Positions 19,197-28,289 are shown, numbered from the stretch's first letter. The stretch is 64,000 nt of DNA from CAIQPS01 sp963843455 (GCA_963843455.1 CAWJKE010000002.1:1-64000); one strand, 5' to 3'. Made by a program: numbers and translations. Notes: generated from the sequence alone by a model not told the origin.

Positions 19197-19487
19197 GTCC
19201 ACCTCCCTATTGCTGCGCTAGCGGGCTCGGGCTACCATTATGGCGGCTCATGCGGCCGAGCACGTGCTGCCGGTCTGCCTCGTCTTCGCACGAGATGCTG
19301 CGGAGGATTGATGCCGTCGACCCCGATGCATCGCACCCGAGCCTCGAGTCAATCTAGCATGGAAGCCGGAAGAAGGACCTTAGGGGGCGATTGTCTCCAT
19401 GGTCCATGGCGTGTGTGTGTCACTCTTCCTGAGGGCTGGATAGCGACCCTTGATCCTCGGGGTCTTGCCTGGAGCGAACAAACGCCT

Positions 19488-19688
19488 CTAGGGCGGCCTC
19501 GGACGCGCGCCAGGGGCCTTAGCGCCATCCCGATCCGAACCGATTTTGATGCCAGAAAGGCGCTTATCACGCAGGTAAAGTCGGACCGTGGCTGGACTCA
19601 CCCTGAGGTAATCCGCCACTTCCTCCACTGTATAGAGCCGCTCTATCGCGTTTTCGATCTCTTCTGAGTGTGCGTACGCCAGAACCAT
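19488..19688 (-). CDS. Small excisionase-type (HTH_17/MerR-like) DNA-binding protein, end possibly frameshifted
   Basis: 66 codons from ATG 19688. The core IERLYTVEEVADYLRVSPAT and VRLYLRDKRLSGIKIG is the classic helix-turn-helix plus wing of excisionase-family proteins, which bind DNA as small accessory factors. After IKIGS the sequence becomes Arg/Pro/Gly-rich (DRDGAKAPGARP), suggesting that an indel has displaced the true C-terminus. It lies divergently from the first wbpA-like gene, so it could control that gene or be a leftover of a mobile element. Confidence 0.6.
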   Translation of the reverse strand: MVLAYAHSEEIENAIERLYTVEEVADYLRVSPATVRLYLRDKRLSGIKIGSDRDGAKAPGARPRPP

Positions 19689-19843
19689 GCCTCTCCCCGA
19701 CAAGAAGACACATCTCATGTGCTGAACGACCGCAAGGTCCTGCCCGCTTAACGGTCGCGAGTGACGTGAACTCACGCTCTGCGCCTGGTACCGTGAGAAC
19801 CGAGACTGGGCCAAGACGATCGATACGGAGGATTGAGATCCCT

Positions 19844-21152
19844 GTGGAACTGACCGAGCGCATCGCGGCGCATGAAGCGCGAGTGGGCATTATTGGACAG
19901 GGGTACGTCGGTCTGCCGCTGTCGCTGCTGTTCGGCGAGGCGGGCTTCCCGGTCGTGGCGTTCGACATCGACCCAGCGAAGGTCGAGGCCCTCAACGACG
20001 GCCGTTCGTACATCGCGCACGTGGGATCCGAGCGGGTGGCCGCCGCCAGAGGCCGGGCGGCGGACTTCCACGCCACCACCGATTTCTCCGAGCTGTCTGG
20101 GTGCGACGCGATCCTCATCTGCCTGCCCACCCCCCTGGGAAAGCATCGCGAGCCGGATCTCAGCTACATCCTGGGCGCAGCCCGCGACATCGCCGGGCAT
20201 CTTCGTCCCGGGCAGCTGGTGATCCTCGAATCGACCACCTACCCGGGGACGACCGACGAGGAGGTCCAACCGATCCTCGAATCCACCGGACTGACGACGC
20301 CCCGCGATTTCCTGCTGGCCTTCTCGCCCGAGCGCGAGGACCCGGGAAACCGGCAATTCCACACGGCGATCATCCCCAAGATCGTCGGCGGGGTCAATCC
20401 GGAGTCCACCGAGGCGGCGACGGCGCTGTATGCGGAGGTCATGAACGAGGTCGTGCCGGTGTCGAGCACCCGGGTGGCGGAAGCCTCGAAGCTGCTCGAG
20501 AACATCTACCGGGCGGTCAACATCGCCCTGGTCAACGAACTCAAGGTGACCTTCGATCACATGGACATCGACGTGTGGGAGGTCATCGAGGCGGCCAAGA
20601 CCAAGCCGTTCGGCTTTCAGGCCTTCTACCCCGGCCCGGGTCTGGGCGGCCACTGCATCCCGCTCGATCCCTTCTACCTGAGTTGGAAGGCGGCCGAGTA
20701 TGGGGTCTGGACCCGGTTCATCGAGTTGGCCGGGGAGATCAACACCGGCATGCCGGCCTGGGTGATCTCCAAAGTGAGCGCGGCGCTTTCCGACGAGGGC
20801 AAGGGCCTCAAGGGCGCGAAGGTGCTGGTCTTGGGCCTCTCGTACAAGGCCGACATCGACGACGACCGCGAGTCGCCGTCCTACGAGCTGATCAGGCTGC
20901 TGCGGGAGCGGGGCGCCGACGTGTCCTACTGCGATCCGCACTTCCCGGTCGCCCGGCCTGGGCGCCGCAACAACCCCGAGATGCGCTCGGTGCCGCTGAC
21001 CGCGGAGGAGTTCGCCCGGTACGACCTGGTGCTTCTCTCCACGGCGCACAGTGAGTTCCGCGACCCTGCTCTCTACCGCGACACCAAGCTCGTGGTGGAT
21101 ACTCGGAACGTGGTCGAAGCAAGGATGGGGCCCGAAGGTGATCAGGGCGTAG
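19844..21152 (+). CDS. wbpA: UDP-N-acetylglucosamine 6-dehydrogenase-type nucleotide sugar dehydrogenase, copy 1
   Basis: Two-step NAD-dependent oxidation of a UDP-HexNAc to the uronic acid. GTG 19844 with GGAGG upstream opens the NAD domain VGIIGQGYVGLPLSLLFGEA. ILICLPTPLGKHREPDLSYI, VILESTTYPGTTDEEVQPIL and LLAFSPEREDPGNRQFHTAI follow. The catalytic cysteine is in PGPGLGGHCIPLDPFYLSWK, and LGLSYKADIDDDRESPSYEL marks the C-terminal domain. The last codons are shifted by one inserted C near 21115; repaired, they read KQGWGPKVIRA and stop at 21152, like copy 2. The two copies are nearly identical along their length. WbpA-like features favour UDP-GlcNAc over UDP-Glc. Confidence 0.88.
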
Positions 21153-21631
21153 CCCCCAAACCGAAGGAACGCTAGAAAAGGGAGACCAGACAGGGGTGGG
21201 TGTCTGATAGGAAGGTGTCACCGGACCGGGCAACTCCAACTCCATCGTGACCCTGAGGAACTCTCCTAACGAAATCAAAAAGAGGCCGGCTGACTTCGGT
21301 CGCCGCGCCTCGACCTTCCGTACTCCACCAGCTTGCGTACATCCTCCAGGCTCACAATGCCTTCTCGCATGGCCGGCTCTACTTCGGCCCTTGCCTGATA
21401 GATCCGGACCTCCAGGAAGTACTCCGGTTCTTTGCCCAGTGCTTTGGCTATCTCGGAGATGGTTGCGATTGTCTCTCGGTTGAGGACACGACCCCGACCC
21501 CGGCTTAGATAGCGGCTGATCGTGCTCTGGTTGTATGGGGTTCGGGCGGCCAGGGCGGTGTCGGTCAGCCTCTGCTCCTGCATCAGCTCCCGCAGGGCCA
21601 CATTGAGCGGCTGGGTGGTTCGGTCTTCCAT
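21122..21631. repeat. Left direct repeat of the phage-like island
   Basis: From the last codons of wbpA copy 1 through the HTH gene, this stretch is repeated in the same orientation at 28290-28756. Shared blocks include GGCGTAGCCCCCAAACCGAA, GGAACGCTAGAAA, GGAGACCAGAC, TAGGAAGGTGTC and GGGCAACTCCAACTC. The copies differ by scattered substitutions and small indels, so the duplication is not recent. The repeat begins in the 3' end of a gene, as many attachment sites do. Confidence 0.75.
21275..21631 (-). CDS. Cro/C1-type HTH regulator, copy 1
   Basis: 118 residues. The helix-turn-helix is LTDTALAARTPYNQSTISRY (about residues 22-41), preceded by NVALRELMQEQ and followed by IATISEIAKALGKEPEYFLE, the usual XRE layout. 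A C-terminal helical part (ARAEVEPAMREGIVSLEDVR) may dimerise. It is divergent from the plus-strand island genes. A promoter and an inverted repeat lie in the shared upstream region, so it is a good candidate for the island's repressor or an antitoxin-like regulator. A shorter paralogue lies at 28445-28756. Confidence 0.75.
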   Translation of the reverse strand: MEDRTTQPLNVALRELMQEQRLTDTALAARTPYNQSTISRYLSRGRGRVLNRETIATISEIAKALGKEPEYFLEVRIYQARAEVEPAMREGIVSLEDVRKLVEYGRSRRGDRSQPASF

Positions 21632-21665
21632 GCTTGCGAGTCTATGTCAGTTCTGGAATGAATGC

Positions 21666-21694
21666 TTGTCACCTGTGGCATGGTATGCTAGTAT
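21666..21694 (+). promoter_or_regulatory. Sigma-70-like promoter of the island's plus-strand genes
   Basis: TTGTCA at 21666-21671 and TAGTAT at 21689-21694 are separated by exactly 17 nt. The gene at 21808, with AAGGAG 7 nt before its GTG, lies downstream. The element falls between the divergent HTH gene and the plus-strand genes. Confidence 0.5.
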
Positions 21695-21705
21695 TCTTCA
21701 TGCCA
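21676..21705. promoter_or_regulatory. Candidate operator overlapping the island promoter
   Basis: Inverted repeat TGGCATG (21676-21682) and CATGCCA (21699-21705) with a 16-nt spacer. It straddles the -10 box of the plus-strand promoter and lies about 50 nt upstream of the HTH gene start. This is the arrangement expected for a phage-type repressor operator. The second HTH copy at 28445 lacks this region. Confidence 0.45.
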
Positions 21706-21807
21706 TCAGTGACATGGGCTGCTGGGTAGAGGCCCACATATGGCGCCCACGCTTGCGGAGCTGCGGGTCAGACGAGCCCACGTTACGCTAGAAGAAGGAG
21801 CGGTGAG

Positions 21808-22897
21808 GTGACGACGCCGTCACGACCATACGGGATCAAAGGCATCACCGACCAGCCCCGGTCGCCGGTACTGGCCAAGGCCAAGATCGGGCGGATGTCG
21901 GCGCGAGGGCTACCCGGAGATGCTGGACCACGTGATCTTCGTGGACCCCAAGACGGGCGAGGAGATCGCGGCCTTCCGCCGGCTGGGAGACAAGCCCACC
22001 GCCTTTCTCGCCGTGCTTCCCGGCGACGACCTGGAGACCTTCGTCGATTGCGCCTGGAAGCGCTTTGGGGAGCGCGGCCTTCGGTGCCGGGGAGACGGGG
22101 AGCGGGGGGTGGAGACGAGAGACCGGGCGGGAGCGGCTCTGTGCCGGCCCCTACCTCAAGGATAGCCCTCGCGCCCACCTGTTGCCGCTTCGCCCGCCCC
22201 AAACGGAAACGGGCGAACGGCGTCCTTACCGAGTACCCGCCCGAATGCAAGCCCGTCCTTTCCCTGCAGCTCCTGGTGCCCCTCGCGGGCACTATCGGCG
22301 TGGTGCAGCTCGATACCGGGGGCGCGGCCTCCAGCGTGCCCACTCTCTTTTGGCAGCTCGAGCAACTCCAGCGGGCGGCGGACGGGCACCTCGCCGGCCT
22401 CGCGGTCAAGGTGATCGATGCGCGCCTTCAGCGGGCAGCAGGGGACCTGCTACGCCTGGGCTCTTGCCAGCCCACCAGTGCCCACGAGCTCAGCTCTGCT
22501 GGAGCGGGACTTTGCCCCCCTTTCCCCGGTGCGGGTGGTGGAGAGCGACCGGCTTCCCGCTCCCGGGGAGCTCCCGCCCCTTATCGAGAGCATCGACCGG
22601 GACATCTACGGACTGCCGCGGCGGCAAGAAACGGAGAAACTCCCCGTGCGGCGAACCACGTCTTCGCCTCCGACCCCGCGGTCCCACCCCAGGTGGCAGA
22701 GGAGGTGCGGGTGGCGGAGGCGGCCCTGTGGGCCGCGGTCGAGGAGGCCCGGCTCCCCCAGGCCAAACGCGACTGCACCCGGGAGGTGGTGGCCGCCAAT
22801 CGCCGGATAGCCGGCGCGGGAGGGAAGCTGGCCCGCCTACCTTACCTGGCTCACGGGCAAAGCCGAGGAACTCACGGCTCTAGCGCGGGAACCATGA
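21808..22897 (+). CDS. Phage Gp3-like recombination directionality factor homologue, frameshifted
   Basis: GTG 21808 opens VTTPSRPYGIKGITDQPRSP, then after a switch near 21905 YPEMLDHVIFVDPKTGEEIA, LGDKPTAFLAVLPGDDLETF and RGLRCRGDGE. Later parts read KRKRANGVLTEYPPECKPVL, SLQLLVPLAGTIGVVQLDTG and SVPTLFWQLEQLQRAADGHL. This run (GDKP, CRGDGE, CKP, LP-G-G--QLDT) is the pattern of the Gp3-like family that includes recombination directionality factors of serine-integrase phages. The end needs a last switch to read TWLTGKAEELTALAREP and stop at 22897. It belongs to the island operon with the nuclease. No integrase is present, so the role here may be DNA binding in replication or recombination. 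Confidence 0.55.
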
Positions 22898-24092
22898 GCC
22901 CGGTCCTTGCCCCGAAGGCAGACGCTCACCATTCGCCAGAGCCACCTCCGTCACCTGGAGGAACACTGCCCGGCCCTGGCCTGGGCCCTCTCCGTGGAGG
23001 GCCGGGAAGGCCCGGAGACCGCGGAGGCCCTGCGGGGACGGGCGGTGCATGCCTTGTTCAGCCGTTACGCCCAGCATCTGTATGAGACCGGCCGCGAAAG
23101 CGACCCGCTCGCACTCCCCGGGCTCCTGGAAGAGGTGTTTCGGGACTACCCCACCCTCCGCTTTGCGCAGCGGGAGGACGTGACGGGCCAAGCGGAAAAG
23201 ATCGCCGCCGGGTTCAACCTTGACCGGGAGCACTTGTACGGCACCGAGGAAGCCCTGGCCCTGGACCTGGAGCTGCCCGGGGGCCGGTCCGCCACCCTCA
23301 CCGGGCGCCTCGACTATCTCGAGCTCCATGCCCCGCCAGCGAAAAGCGGTCATCGTCGACCTCAAGTCGAGCTACTACCTGCCCCCGGACTCCCGGGTGA
23401 AGGAAGACTTCCAGCTCGCCTGTTACGCCCTCCTGGCCTTTGCCAACCTCCCCCAGGTCGAAGTGGTGGAGGGAAGACTCTTTTTCTCCCGCTACGGCCT
23501 CAGCTTGCCCCAGAAAGGGGAGGCCCGCTGGACCCGGGAGGACGCGGCACGGCTTAGGGCTCATCTTCGCACCCGGCTTTCCGCCCATTTCGCCGGAGAG
23601 CTTCGCTATGAGTATCGTCCCGGCGACCACTGCGGCTATTGCCCTCGACGCCGGGTGGGGGACTGCCCCCTTCACCGCTCCTACTACGGCCCCACTCCGC
23701 CGCCCCCGCAGAGCGAGCGCCAGGCCCGCCGCCTCGCCTGCCAGGTGCTGGCCCTGGAAGCGGCCCGGGAGACCCGCCTGGGTCTGCTCAAGGAGTACGT
23801 GAAGACCCGGGGGCCCCTGGCCGTGGGCTCCGGCCCCAAGGCCGAGGTGTTCGCTTTCCGCGAGAGCGAGTCCGAGGAGATACCGGCCGCTGACCTCCTG
23901 CGCATCCTTAGGGAGAACCGCACCCTGGTGGGAGATCCGGACCTCTCCGAGCTTCTGTGCGTGACCCGGACCTCCCGCCAGTTCAAGCACCTGCGCTTTC
24001 ACCCCGATCTCAAGGGGTTCTTCGACACGGTGGCCACCAAGCGGATTGGATCCAGCGTCTTCGGCCACAAGCCCCCGGGAGAGAGGGGATGA
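22894..24092 (+). CDS. PD-(D/E)XK nuclease with a cysteine cluster (Cas4/AddB-like), frameshifted
   Basis: ATG 22894 overlaps the previous stop (ATGA). After an early switch near 22910 the protein reads TIRQSHLRHLEEHCPALAWA and LRGRAVHALFSRYAQHLYE, a RecB-like motif with G-x-x-x-H. Then come LTGRLDYLEL and, after a switch near 23335, the core KAVIVDLKSSYY (D-x-K) and KEDFQLACYALLAF (Q-x3-Y). HCGYCPRRRVGDCPLH follows, adding cysteines that, with others, could hold an Fe-S cluster. About 395 residues. Such nucleases are common in phage and integrative-element recombination modules. Function: probable exonuclease acting on double-stranded ends. Confidence 0.7.
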
Positions 24093-24376
24093 GCCGGGCG
24101 GGCCTTACCAGGCTCTCCCCTCTTTGCCCCCCGGGGGGAGCCGGGCGCGGCGGGCGCTGGGGTGCTTTCGCCGGCGGAGAAGGAAAAGGCGTGACCGGCG
24201 ACCCCCGCGGCGAGGGGAAGACGAAACGGTGATCTAAACGAAATGACACGACGGCGCCCTCTGAGGACAAAGGCCCATCAGGGTCTTACGGCCCAACACG
24301 ACCACGAGGCCGATAGCGTCGGCTGGCACTTCGCCCGCGGGCGCGCCGCGTTTTGGGCACTAGGTGGTGGTCCCCT

Positions 24377-24661
24377 GTGAGCTGTCTTACCTGTGGGCGC
24401 CCGGACACGGACGAATCCCATTTCCCTATCCATGTGGGCATGGGCCGCAACAAGCGGAAGGTCACGGAATACCTGCCGACCATCCGCCAGTGTCGACGGT
24501 GCCATGTGGCGCTCGGGCAGGGCGAAGCTTGGGTGTGGGAGCTCGCCCTCGCTCGGGCACCTCGTTACTGGAAGGCCAGGGGGGAATGGGAGAAGGCCCG
24601 GCCGATCTTCAACGCTTGGCTAGCTAAGCAGCGGTTGAAACGCCTACTTTCCCTCCCGTGA
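24377..24661 (+). CDS. Small zinc-finger-like phage-type protein
   Basis: 94 residues from GTG 24377, with AGGTGG about 10 nt upstream. The N-terminus SCLTCGRPDTDESHFPIHVG and the later QCRRCHVALGQGEAWVWELA supply two CxxC pairs that can bind one zinc ion. A basic, helical tail (ARPIFNAWLAKQRLKRLLSL) follows. Small CxxC proteins of this kind are frequent in phage replication/packaging regions. It is convergent with the terminase gene. No specific function can be given. Confidence 0.5.
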   Translation: MSCLTCGRPDTDESHFPIHVGMGRNKRKVTEYLPTIRQCRRCHVALGQGEAWVWELALARAPRYWKARGEWEKARPIFNAWLAKQRLKRLLSLP

Positions 24662-24722
24662 TCCATGCAGTCGGCCAGCAAACATCCCAGGGGTGTAATA
24701 ACCTTCTGGTGCTCGGTAGCGG

Positions 24723-26483
24723 TTACCAGACCGGTCCATTCCTCGTGAACACACTGCGCCACCCGTCGTCGCCGCCAAGGACGGTCGCTGTTACCACCCC
24801 GCGGTGCAGCCGCATAAGCGCCACTTCGGCGTAGGCGTCAGCATGGGCGTAGTGGTCATCAGGCCCGCGTCGTCTCCATACCGCCCGTTTTTGGCCGGTA
24901 TTGGGGTCTTCGCGCATCAGCCGCACGATGTTTGTCATCTGACGCGCGTACTCGCGACCTTCGCCCTCCAGGCGCGGGATCCGGCGGGTGCCCATCTGGT
25001 GGGCGTCCCGCCAGCCATCAAGCGCATCGGTGCGGTTGATCTTCACCGTCGGCGTGTGCTCCGTGTCATATCCCCAGTCGACCATGCCCTTCTGGGTTTC
25101 GCCGTAGTCGGCGAGAAACACCCGGCCCGGATGTCGCTTGGCGAAAGCCCGGGCGGCATGGGTGTGCGGCTGGGCATCGATCACGCAGACCTTGACACCG
25201 TAGGCCTTCATGAAGGGGTCCAGGTGAGAAAAGAGGGCGTCGGTCACCTCCTGGTTATGAGCGAGCAAGGTAGAGACTAGACCGCGTTCGTCCGGGGGCT
25301 CTTTGATGACGATGTGCAGGCCGTTACCCTGATCGACCCCCATGACGCATCCCTTCCCGGTGTACGTCATTCCCCGGCCGTCGACCTCGGCCAGGAGGTC
25401 CTGCTCGCTGAGGCCCCCATCTATCCCCAGGTAGGACAGCCCGAGTTCCGAGTTGAAGAACTCCGCCGGAAAGGCGGTCTTGCGCCAGTCCGCCAGAAGG
25501 GCGGCCGGCTTGGTCTGGGCGCCGGCGCTTCGCTCGCGCTCGGAGACGATGACGGAGGCGAACTTGGAGATCTGATATCCGTGCGCGGAGCGCGACGGCT
25601 CCTTGGCCGCCCACCGGCCGGAAGCGGGATCAAGGCGAGCGCCGCAGGTAAGACACACGAGTTCTTCCGCTCCCGGAGGTCCTTTGATGAAGCAGATCTC
25701 GGAGCGGTCGGCCGTGGGAGAGCCGTGGTGCTCTCGAAAGAGATCCTCGAGACACCACTCCCGGCCGCAGTGTCCGCAGCGAAGCAGCCAGTAGCGCTGG
25801 TCGGTTTCCTCAAAGGCCCGGTCGATCGCCGACCCGGGAAAGGTCGGGGTGCTGATGGCGAGTTCCCAGCCGTAGTCGGAGTGGCCCACGCGTTTGCTCG
25901 CCAGTTCCAGATTGGACGGGTCCATCTCGTCCATCTCGTCATAGATGAGAAAGTCGGCCGGGACCGATTTCAGTCCCGAGCGGGACTTGGTGCCCCGGAA
26001 GAAGATGCTGCCTTTGCCGATGTTCTTGTATCCGACGGTGTCGCTGTCGGTCACCAGACTTGATAGGTACGGGTTTGCCCTTATGACCGGCCCGAAACGG
26101 TCCCGGGAGAAGTCGGCCACGTCGTGGTCGGTGGGGAAGAAGTAGATGACCCGTCCGTCCTTGGTGATGGCGAACCAGAGCGCCCGGCTGATCGCACACT
26201 CGGTCGCTCCCATCTGGGCGGCCTTACGGATGACCATATGGGGGGACTCGTCGGTGTAGATCCCTCTCAGGTATTCATGGCGGTCGAAATCAAACTCCCG
26301 TCCATCGATGACGCGATAGGCGATGGTCCAGTCAATGAGCCGCTTGGAATCCTGGAGGGAGCGACTGAGTTCCCGCAGGAACGCTCTTTTCGCGGGCGGA
26401 GGCCAACGCGTCCAATCTTCGCCGTATCGCTCGGTCGAGTTCCGGTCCGGTCTTCTCTTGGACTTCGAGTTCGAGGTGGCCAT
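24723..26483 (-). CDS. Phage terminase large subunit, GpA type
   Basis: 586 residues with ATPase and nuclease domains of a packaging motor. The ATPase shows the GpA-type P-loop variant VIRKAAQMGATECAISRAL (about residue 105), then VIYFFPTDHDVADFSRDR and a Walker B-like ADFLIYDEMDEMDPSN. A zinc ribbon follows: RCGHCGREW paired with CLTCGARL. The nuclease carries GKGCVMGVDQGNGLHIV, VKVCVIDAQPHTHAA and DDHYAHADAYAEVALMR, supplying acidic metal ligands. The frame is intact, unlike the genes to its right. It lies directly behind the small subunit and overlaps it by 152 nt. There are no portal, capsid or tail genes nearby, so the packaging module is isolated. Confidence 0.88.
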   Translation of the reverse strand: MATSNSKSKRRPDRNSTERYGEDWTRWPPPAKRAFLRELSRSLQDSKRLIDWTIAYRVIDGREFDFDRHEYLRGIYTDESPHMVIRKAAQMGATECAISRALWFAITKDGRVIYFFPTDHDVADFSRDRFGPVIRANPYLSSLVTDSDTVGYKNIGKGSIFFRGTKSRSGLKSVPADFLIYDEMDEMDPSNLELASKRVGHSDYGWELAISTPTFPGSAIDRAFEETDQRYWLLRCGHCGREWCLEDLFREHHGSPTADRSEICFIKGPPGAEELVCLTCGARLDPASGRWAAKEPSRSAHGYQISKFASVIVSERERSAGAQTKPAALLADWRKTAFPAEFFNSELGLSYLGIDGGLSEQDLLAEVDGRGMTYTGKGCVMGVDQGNGLHIVIKEPPDERGLVSTLLAHNQEVTDALFSHLDPFMKAYGVKVCVIDAQPHTHAARAFAKRHPGRVFLADYGETQKGMVDWGYDTEHTPTVKINRTDALDGWRDAHQMGTRRIPRLEGEGREYARQMTNIVRLMREDPNTGQKRAVWRRRGPDDHYAHADAYAEVALMRLHRGVVTATVLGGDDGWRSVFTRNGPVW

Positions 26484-26775
26484 GCTGTTCTACCTCCTGT
26501 TTCGGGACGTAACCCCGGTCTTTGCCCAGGGTGGAGAGCACGTACTTGATGGCTCCGAGATCTCCGGAGAGGACCGCCTGCTCGAGCTTCAGTTCTGCCG
26601 TGTCGAGCAGCCGTCCTCGAAAGGAATTGCGGACTTCATCGAGTTCCGGAGACTTCCTAACCCGGGAGTAGAGGGCTTGGGGGGACATCTCGAGGGCGTC
26701 GGCGGCCAAGTAGATGGCACCTCTTGTTTGCACGAGGGCCGCTTTTATCTCGGCGATGCTGTGGTGTCTGCTCAT
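26332..26775 (-). CDS. Terminase small subunit-like DNA-binding protein
   Basis: 147 residues from ATG 26775, with GGGGGAG upstream. The N-terminus HHSIAEIKAALVQTRGAIYL followed by AADALEMSPQALYSRVRKSP is a helix-turn-helix of terminase small-subunit or phage regulator type. The middle (RLLDTAELKLEQAVLSGDLG, AIKYVLSTLGKDRGY) matches the DUF-like oligomerisation segment often seen in such proteins. The last 50 codons overlap the start of the large subunit in another frame. It probably recognises the packaging site and recruits the large subunit. Confidence 0.7.
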   Translation of the reverse strand: MSRHHSIAEIKAALVQTRGAIYLAADALEMSPQALYSRVRKSPELDEVRNSFRGRLLDTAELKLEQAVLSGDLGAIKYVLSTLGKDRGYVPKQEVEQHGHLELEVQEKTGPELDRAIRRRLDALASAREKSVPAGTQSLPPGFQAAH

Positions 26776-26872
26776 GACCACTCCCCCACGCGGGCCCTTC
26801 GTTTCTCGGACCCTTGCCTTCCTCCGGTCCTGCCGCTACTGTGATGCCGGCTTCACCCGAATTCTCGGGCTG

Positions 26873-26901
26873 CTGACATAATAGCACGGTACGATGATAA
26901 A
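26873..26901 (+). promoter_or_regulatory. Candidate promoter of the unknown island gene
   Basis: CTGACA at 26873-26878 and GATAAA at 26896-26901 are spaced by 17 nt. The start codon at 26944 follows 42 nt later behind AAAAGGGG. The region is divergent to the terminase genes and is locally AT-rich. An AAGTTGC direct repeat lies just downstream. Confidence 0.4.
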
Positions 26902-26943
26902 CTCCTAAAGTTGCGCCATAAGTTGCACGAAAAGGGGTGGGGC

Positions 26944-28038
26944 ATGACTGAGAAAGATGAGGCGAGGATTCGTGTTCTTATGGAGAAGGAGCTCTCGCAG
27001 CCGCTCTCGGACGAGGACTTCGGCTTCCTCCTGCTTGAGGGCCAGGTGGCAAGGATCCGAGCCGTCCTGGGGCAGAGAGGGAAGCAGAGCGCCGCGGTAC
27101 GGGCCGCCGCCCGCACCATCCGCAACCTCTGGGCCGCCCAGGGGGAGCCGGTCGTGGGTAAAACCGAGGTCGCCGGCCAGATGGCACCCGAGGAGGGCCG
27201 ACGCCGCTACGCCCTCTCCCGACTTCTGGCCCTGGAAGCGGAGGATGACGACGCCGTCCTTGCCTTCCGCAGTAAGCATCTCGGCAGCTACCCGGGCCAC
27301 AAGGTCCCCTGGGAGGAGATCGGGGACTATATCCAGACGACCGCGCGGGAGGAGGGAGCCCCGACCGAATTTATCCTTCTTGCCCTACCGACCGGGGCCA
27401 GGCACACGCCGACCCAAGAAGGTCTTCGGGTCGAGGACGACACCCCGCTCTCCGGCGCCCAGATCGAGAACCGGGTGGAGTCCCGGATGTTAAGTTACGG
27501 GCTGCCGGGCGCGAAATGGGTCCAGCATGTGGGCGTGCGGGTGGGCGGGGTCCTTGACGAGCTCTGGCACCTTACTGATCGGCTGGTCAAGCGCTACGGC
27601 TGGAAAGAGGACCAGGCGGCGGTCTTCATCCTTAGCGGGGTCACTCCGTACTTGCCCGGCATCCGGCTGGAAACCGATTATCGAGAAGACTGCCCGGCGG
27701 CCAGCCGCATCACGCTCATCGTCGACCCGTTCGTGCCACCCCAAGAGGTGCTCGGCACCTACAGCCGCGTTCGGCAGCAGATCCTTAAGGGGCGCTACCG
27801 CCCCCTCTCGGAAAAGCACTTGCGGCTGGCCGTCTTTGCCGCCGAGCAAAAACGGAAAGGAGTCACCTGGGCCGCGGTCATGGAGGAGTGGAACCAGGCA
27901 CACCCGGGCGAGACCTACACCCAAGAGACCGTCTTTGCCCGGGATGCGACCGCGGCGCGCAAGCGTCTCTTAACCCCCCGGCTCAACCCCGACGGCCTTC
28001 TGGAGATGGTGGCTAAGGAGCAGAAGAAGACCGAGTAA
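26944..28038 (+). CDS. Unknown island protein of 364 residues
   Basis: ATG 26944 (MTEKDEARIRVLMEKELSQP) was chosen because AAAAGGGG lies about 12 nt upstream and no earlier start has one. The protein is soluble, charged and open over its whole length. Segments include LSDEDFGFLLLEGQVARIRA, VPWEEIGDYIQTTAREEG, DRLVKRYGWKEDQAAVFILS and FVPPQEVLGTYSRVRQQILK. WAAVMEEWNQAHPGETYTQE followed by FARDATAARKRLLTP near the C-terminus looks like an HTH-type DNA-binding end. It is divergent to the terminase pair. I do not recognise the family; position suggests a phage replication or control protein. Confidence 0.6.
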   Translation: MTEKDEARIRVLMEKELSQPLSDEDFGFLLLEGQVARIRAVLGQRGKQSAAVRAAARTIRNLWAAQGEPVVGKTEVAGQMAPEEGRRRYALSRLLALEAEDDDAVLAFRSKHLGSYPGHKVPWEEIGDYIQTTAREEGAPTEFILLALPTGARHTPTQEGLRVEDDTPLSGAQIENRVESRMLSYGLPGAKWVQHVGVRVGGVLDELWHLTDRLVKRYGWKEDQAAVFILSGVTPYLPGIRLETDYREDCPAASRITLIVDPFVPPQEVLGTYSRVRQQILKGRYRPLSEKHLRLAVFAAEQKRKGVTWAAVMEEWNQAHPGETYTQETVFARDATAARKRLLTPRLNPDGLLEMVAKEQKKTE

Positions 28039-28289
28039 GCGGCCGCCGGGAGAGCCCTTGCGGGATCGGCTGCCCCCGGGCATGGTCTCCTCGGGGAAAA
28101 CGCCTTTCTTCATCCGAACTGCACCTTTTCGGGGCATCCCGTCTTGCATTTATGGCATATTTGCAGGGCTTTATTGCAGAATCCCCCTGGTGTCGGGGGA
28201 TGGCGAGGGGTGTAAAGTTTGTAAAGTTTGCGCCGTGGAGTGTACTACGACGGAGCTCGTGCTTGCGCGCAAGGGCGCCTACTAGATGG
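28039..28289. other. Intergenic region before the right repeat
   Basis: About 250 nt with no supported gene. It contains a short tandem repeat, GTAAAGTTTGTAAAGTTTG, near 28210-28230, in an otherwise GC-rich context. The repeat could be a pair of protein-binding sites. The right direct repeat begins right after. Confidence 0.35.

Noticed and set aside
19772..21049. 425-codon minus-strand reading frame opposite wbpA copy 1
   Set aside because: A shadow frame of a conserved dehydrogenase; the same shadow appears opposite copy 2.
22880..24068. Minus-strand reading frames opposite the PD-(D/E)XK gene
   Set aside because: The plus strand shows the nuclease motifs in order; the minus frames have no motif.
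28200..28235. GTAAAGTTT repeats as a CRISPR
   Set aside because: Only two short adjacent copies, no spacer pattern, no cas genes in the window.
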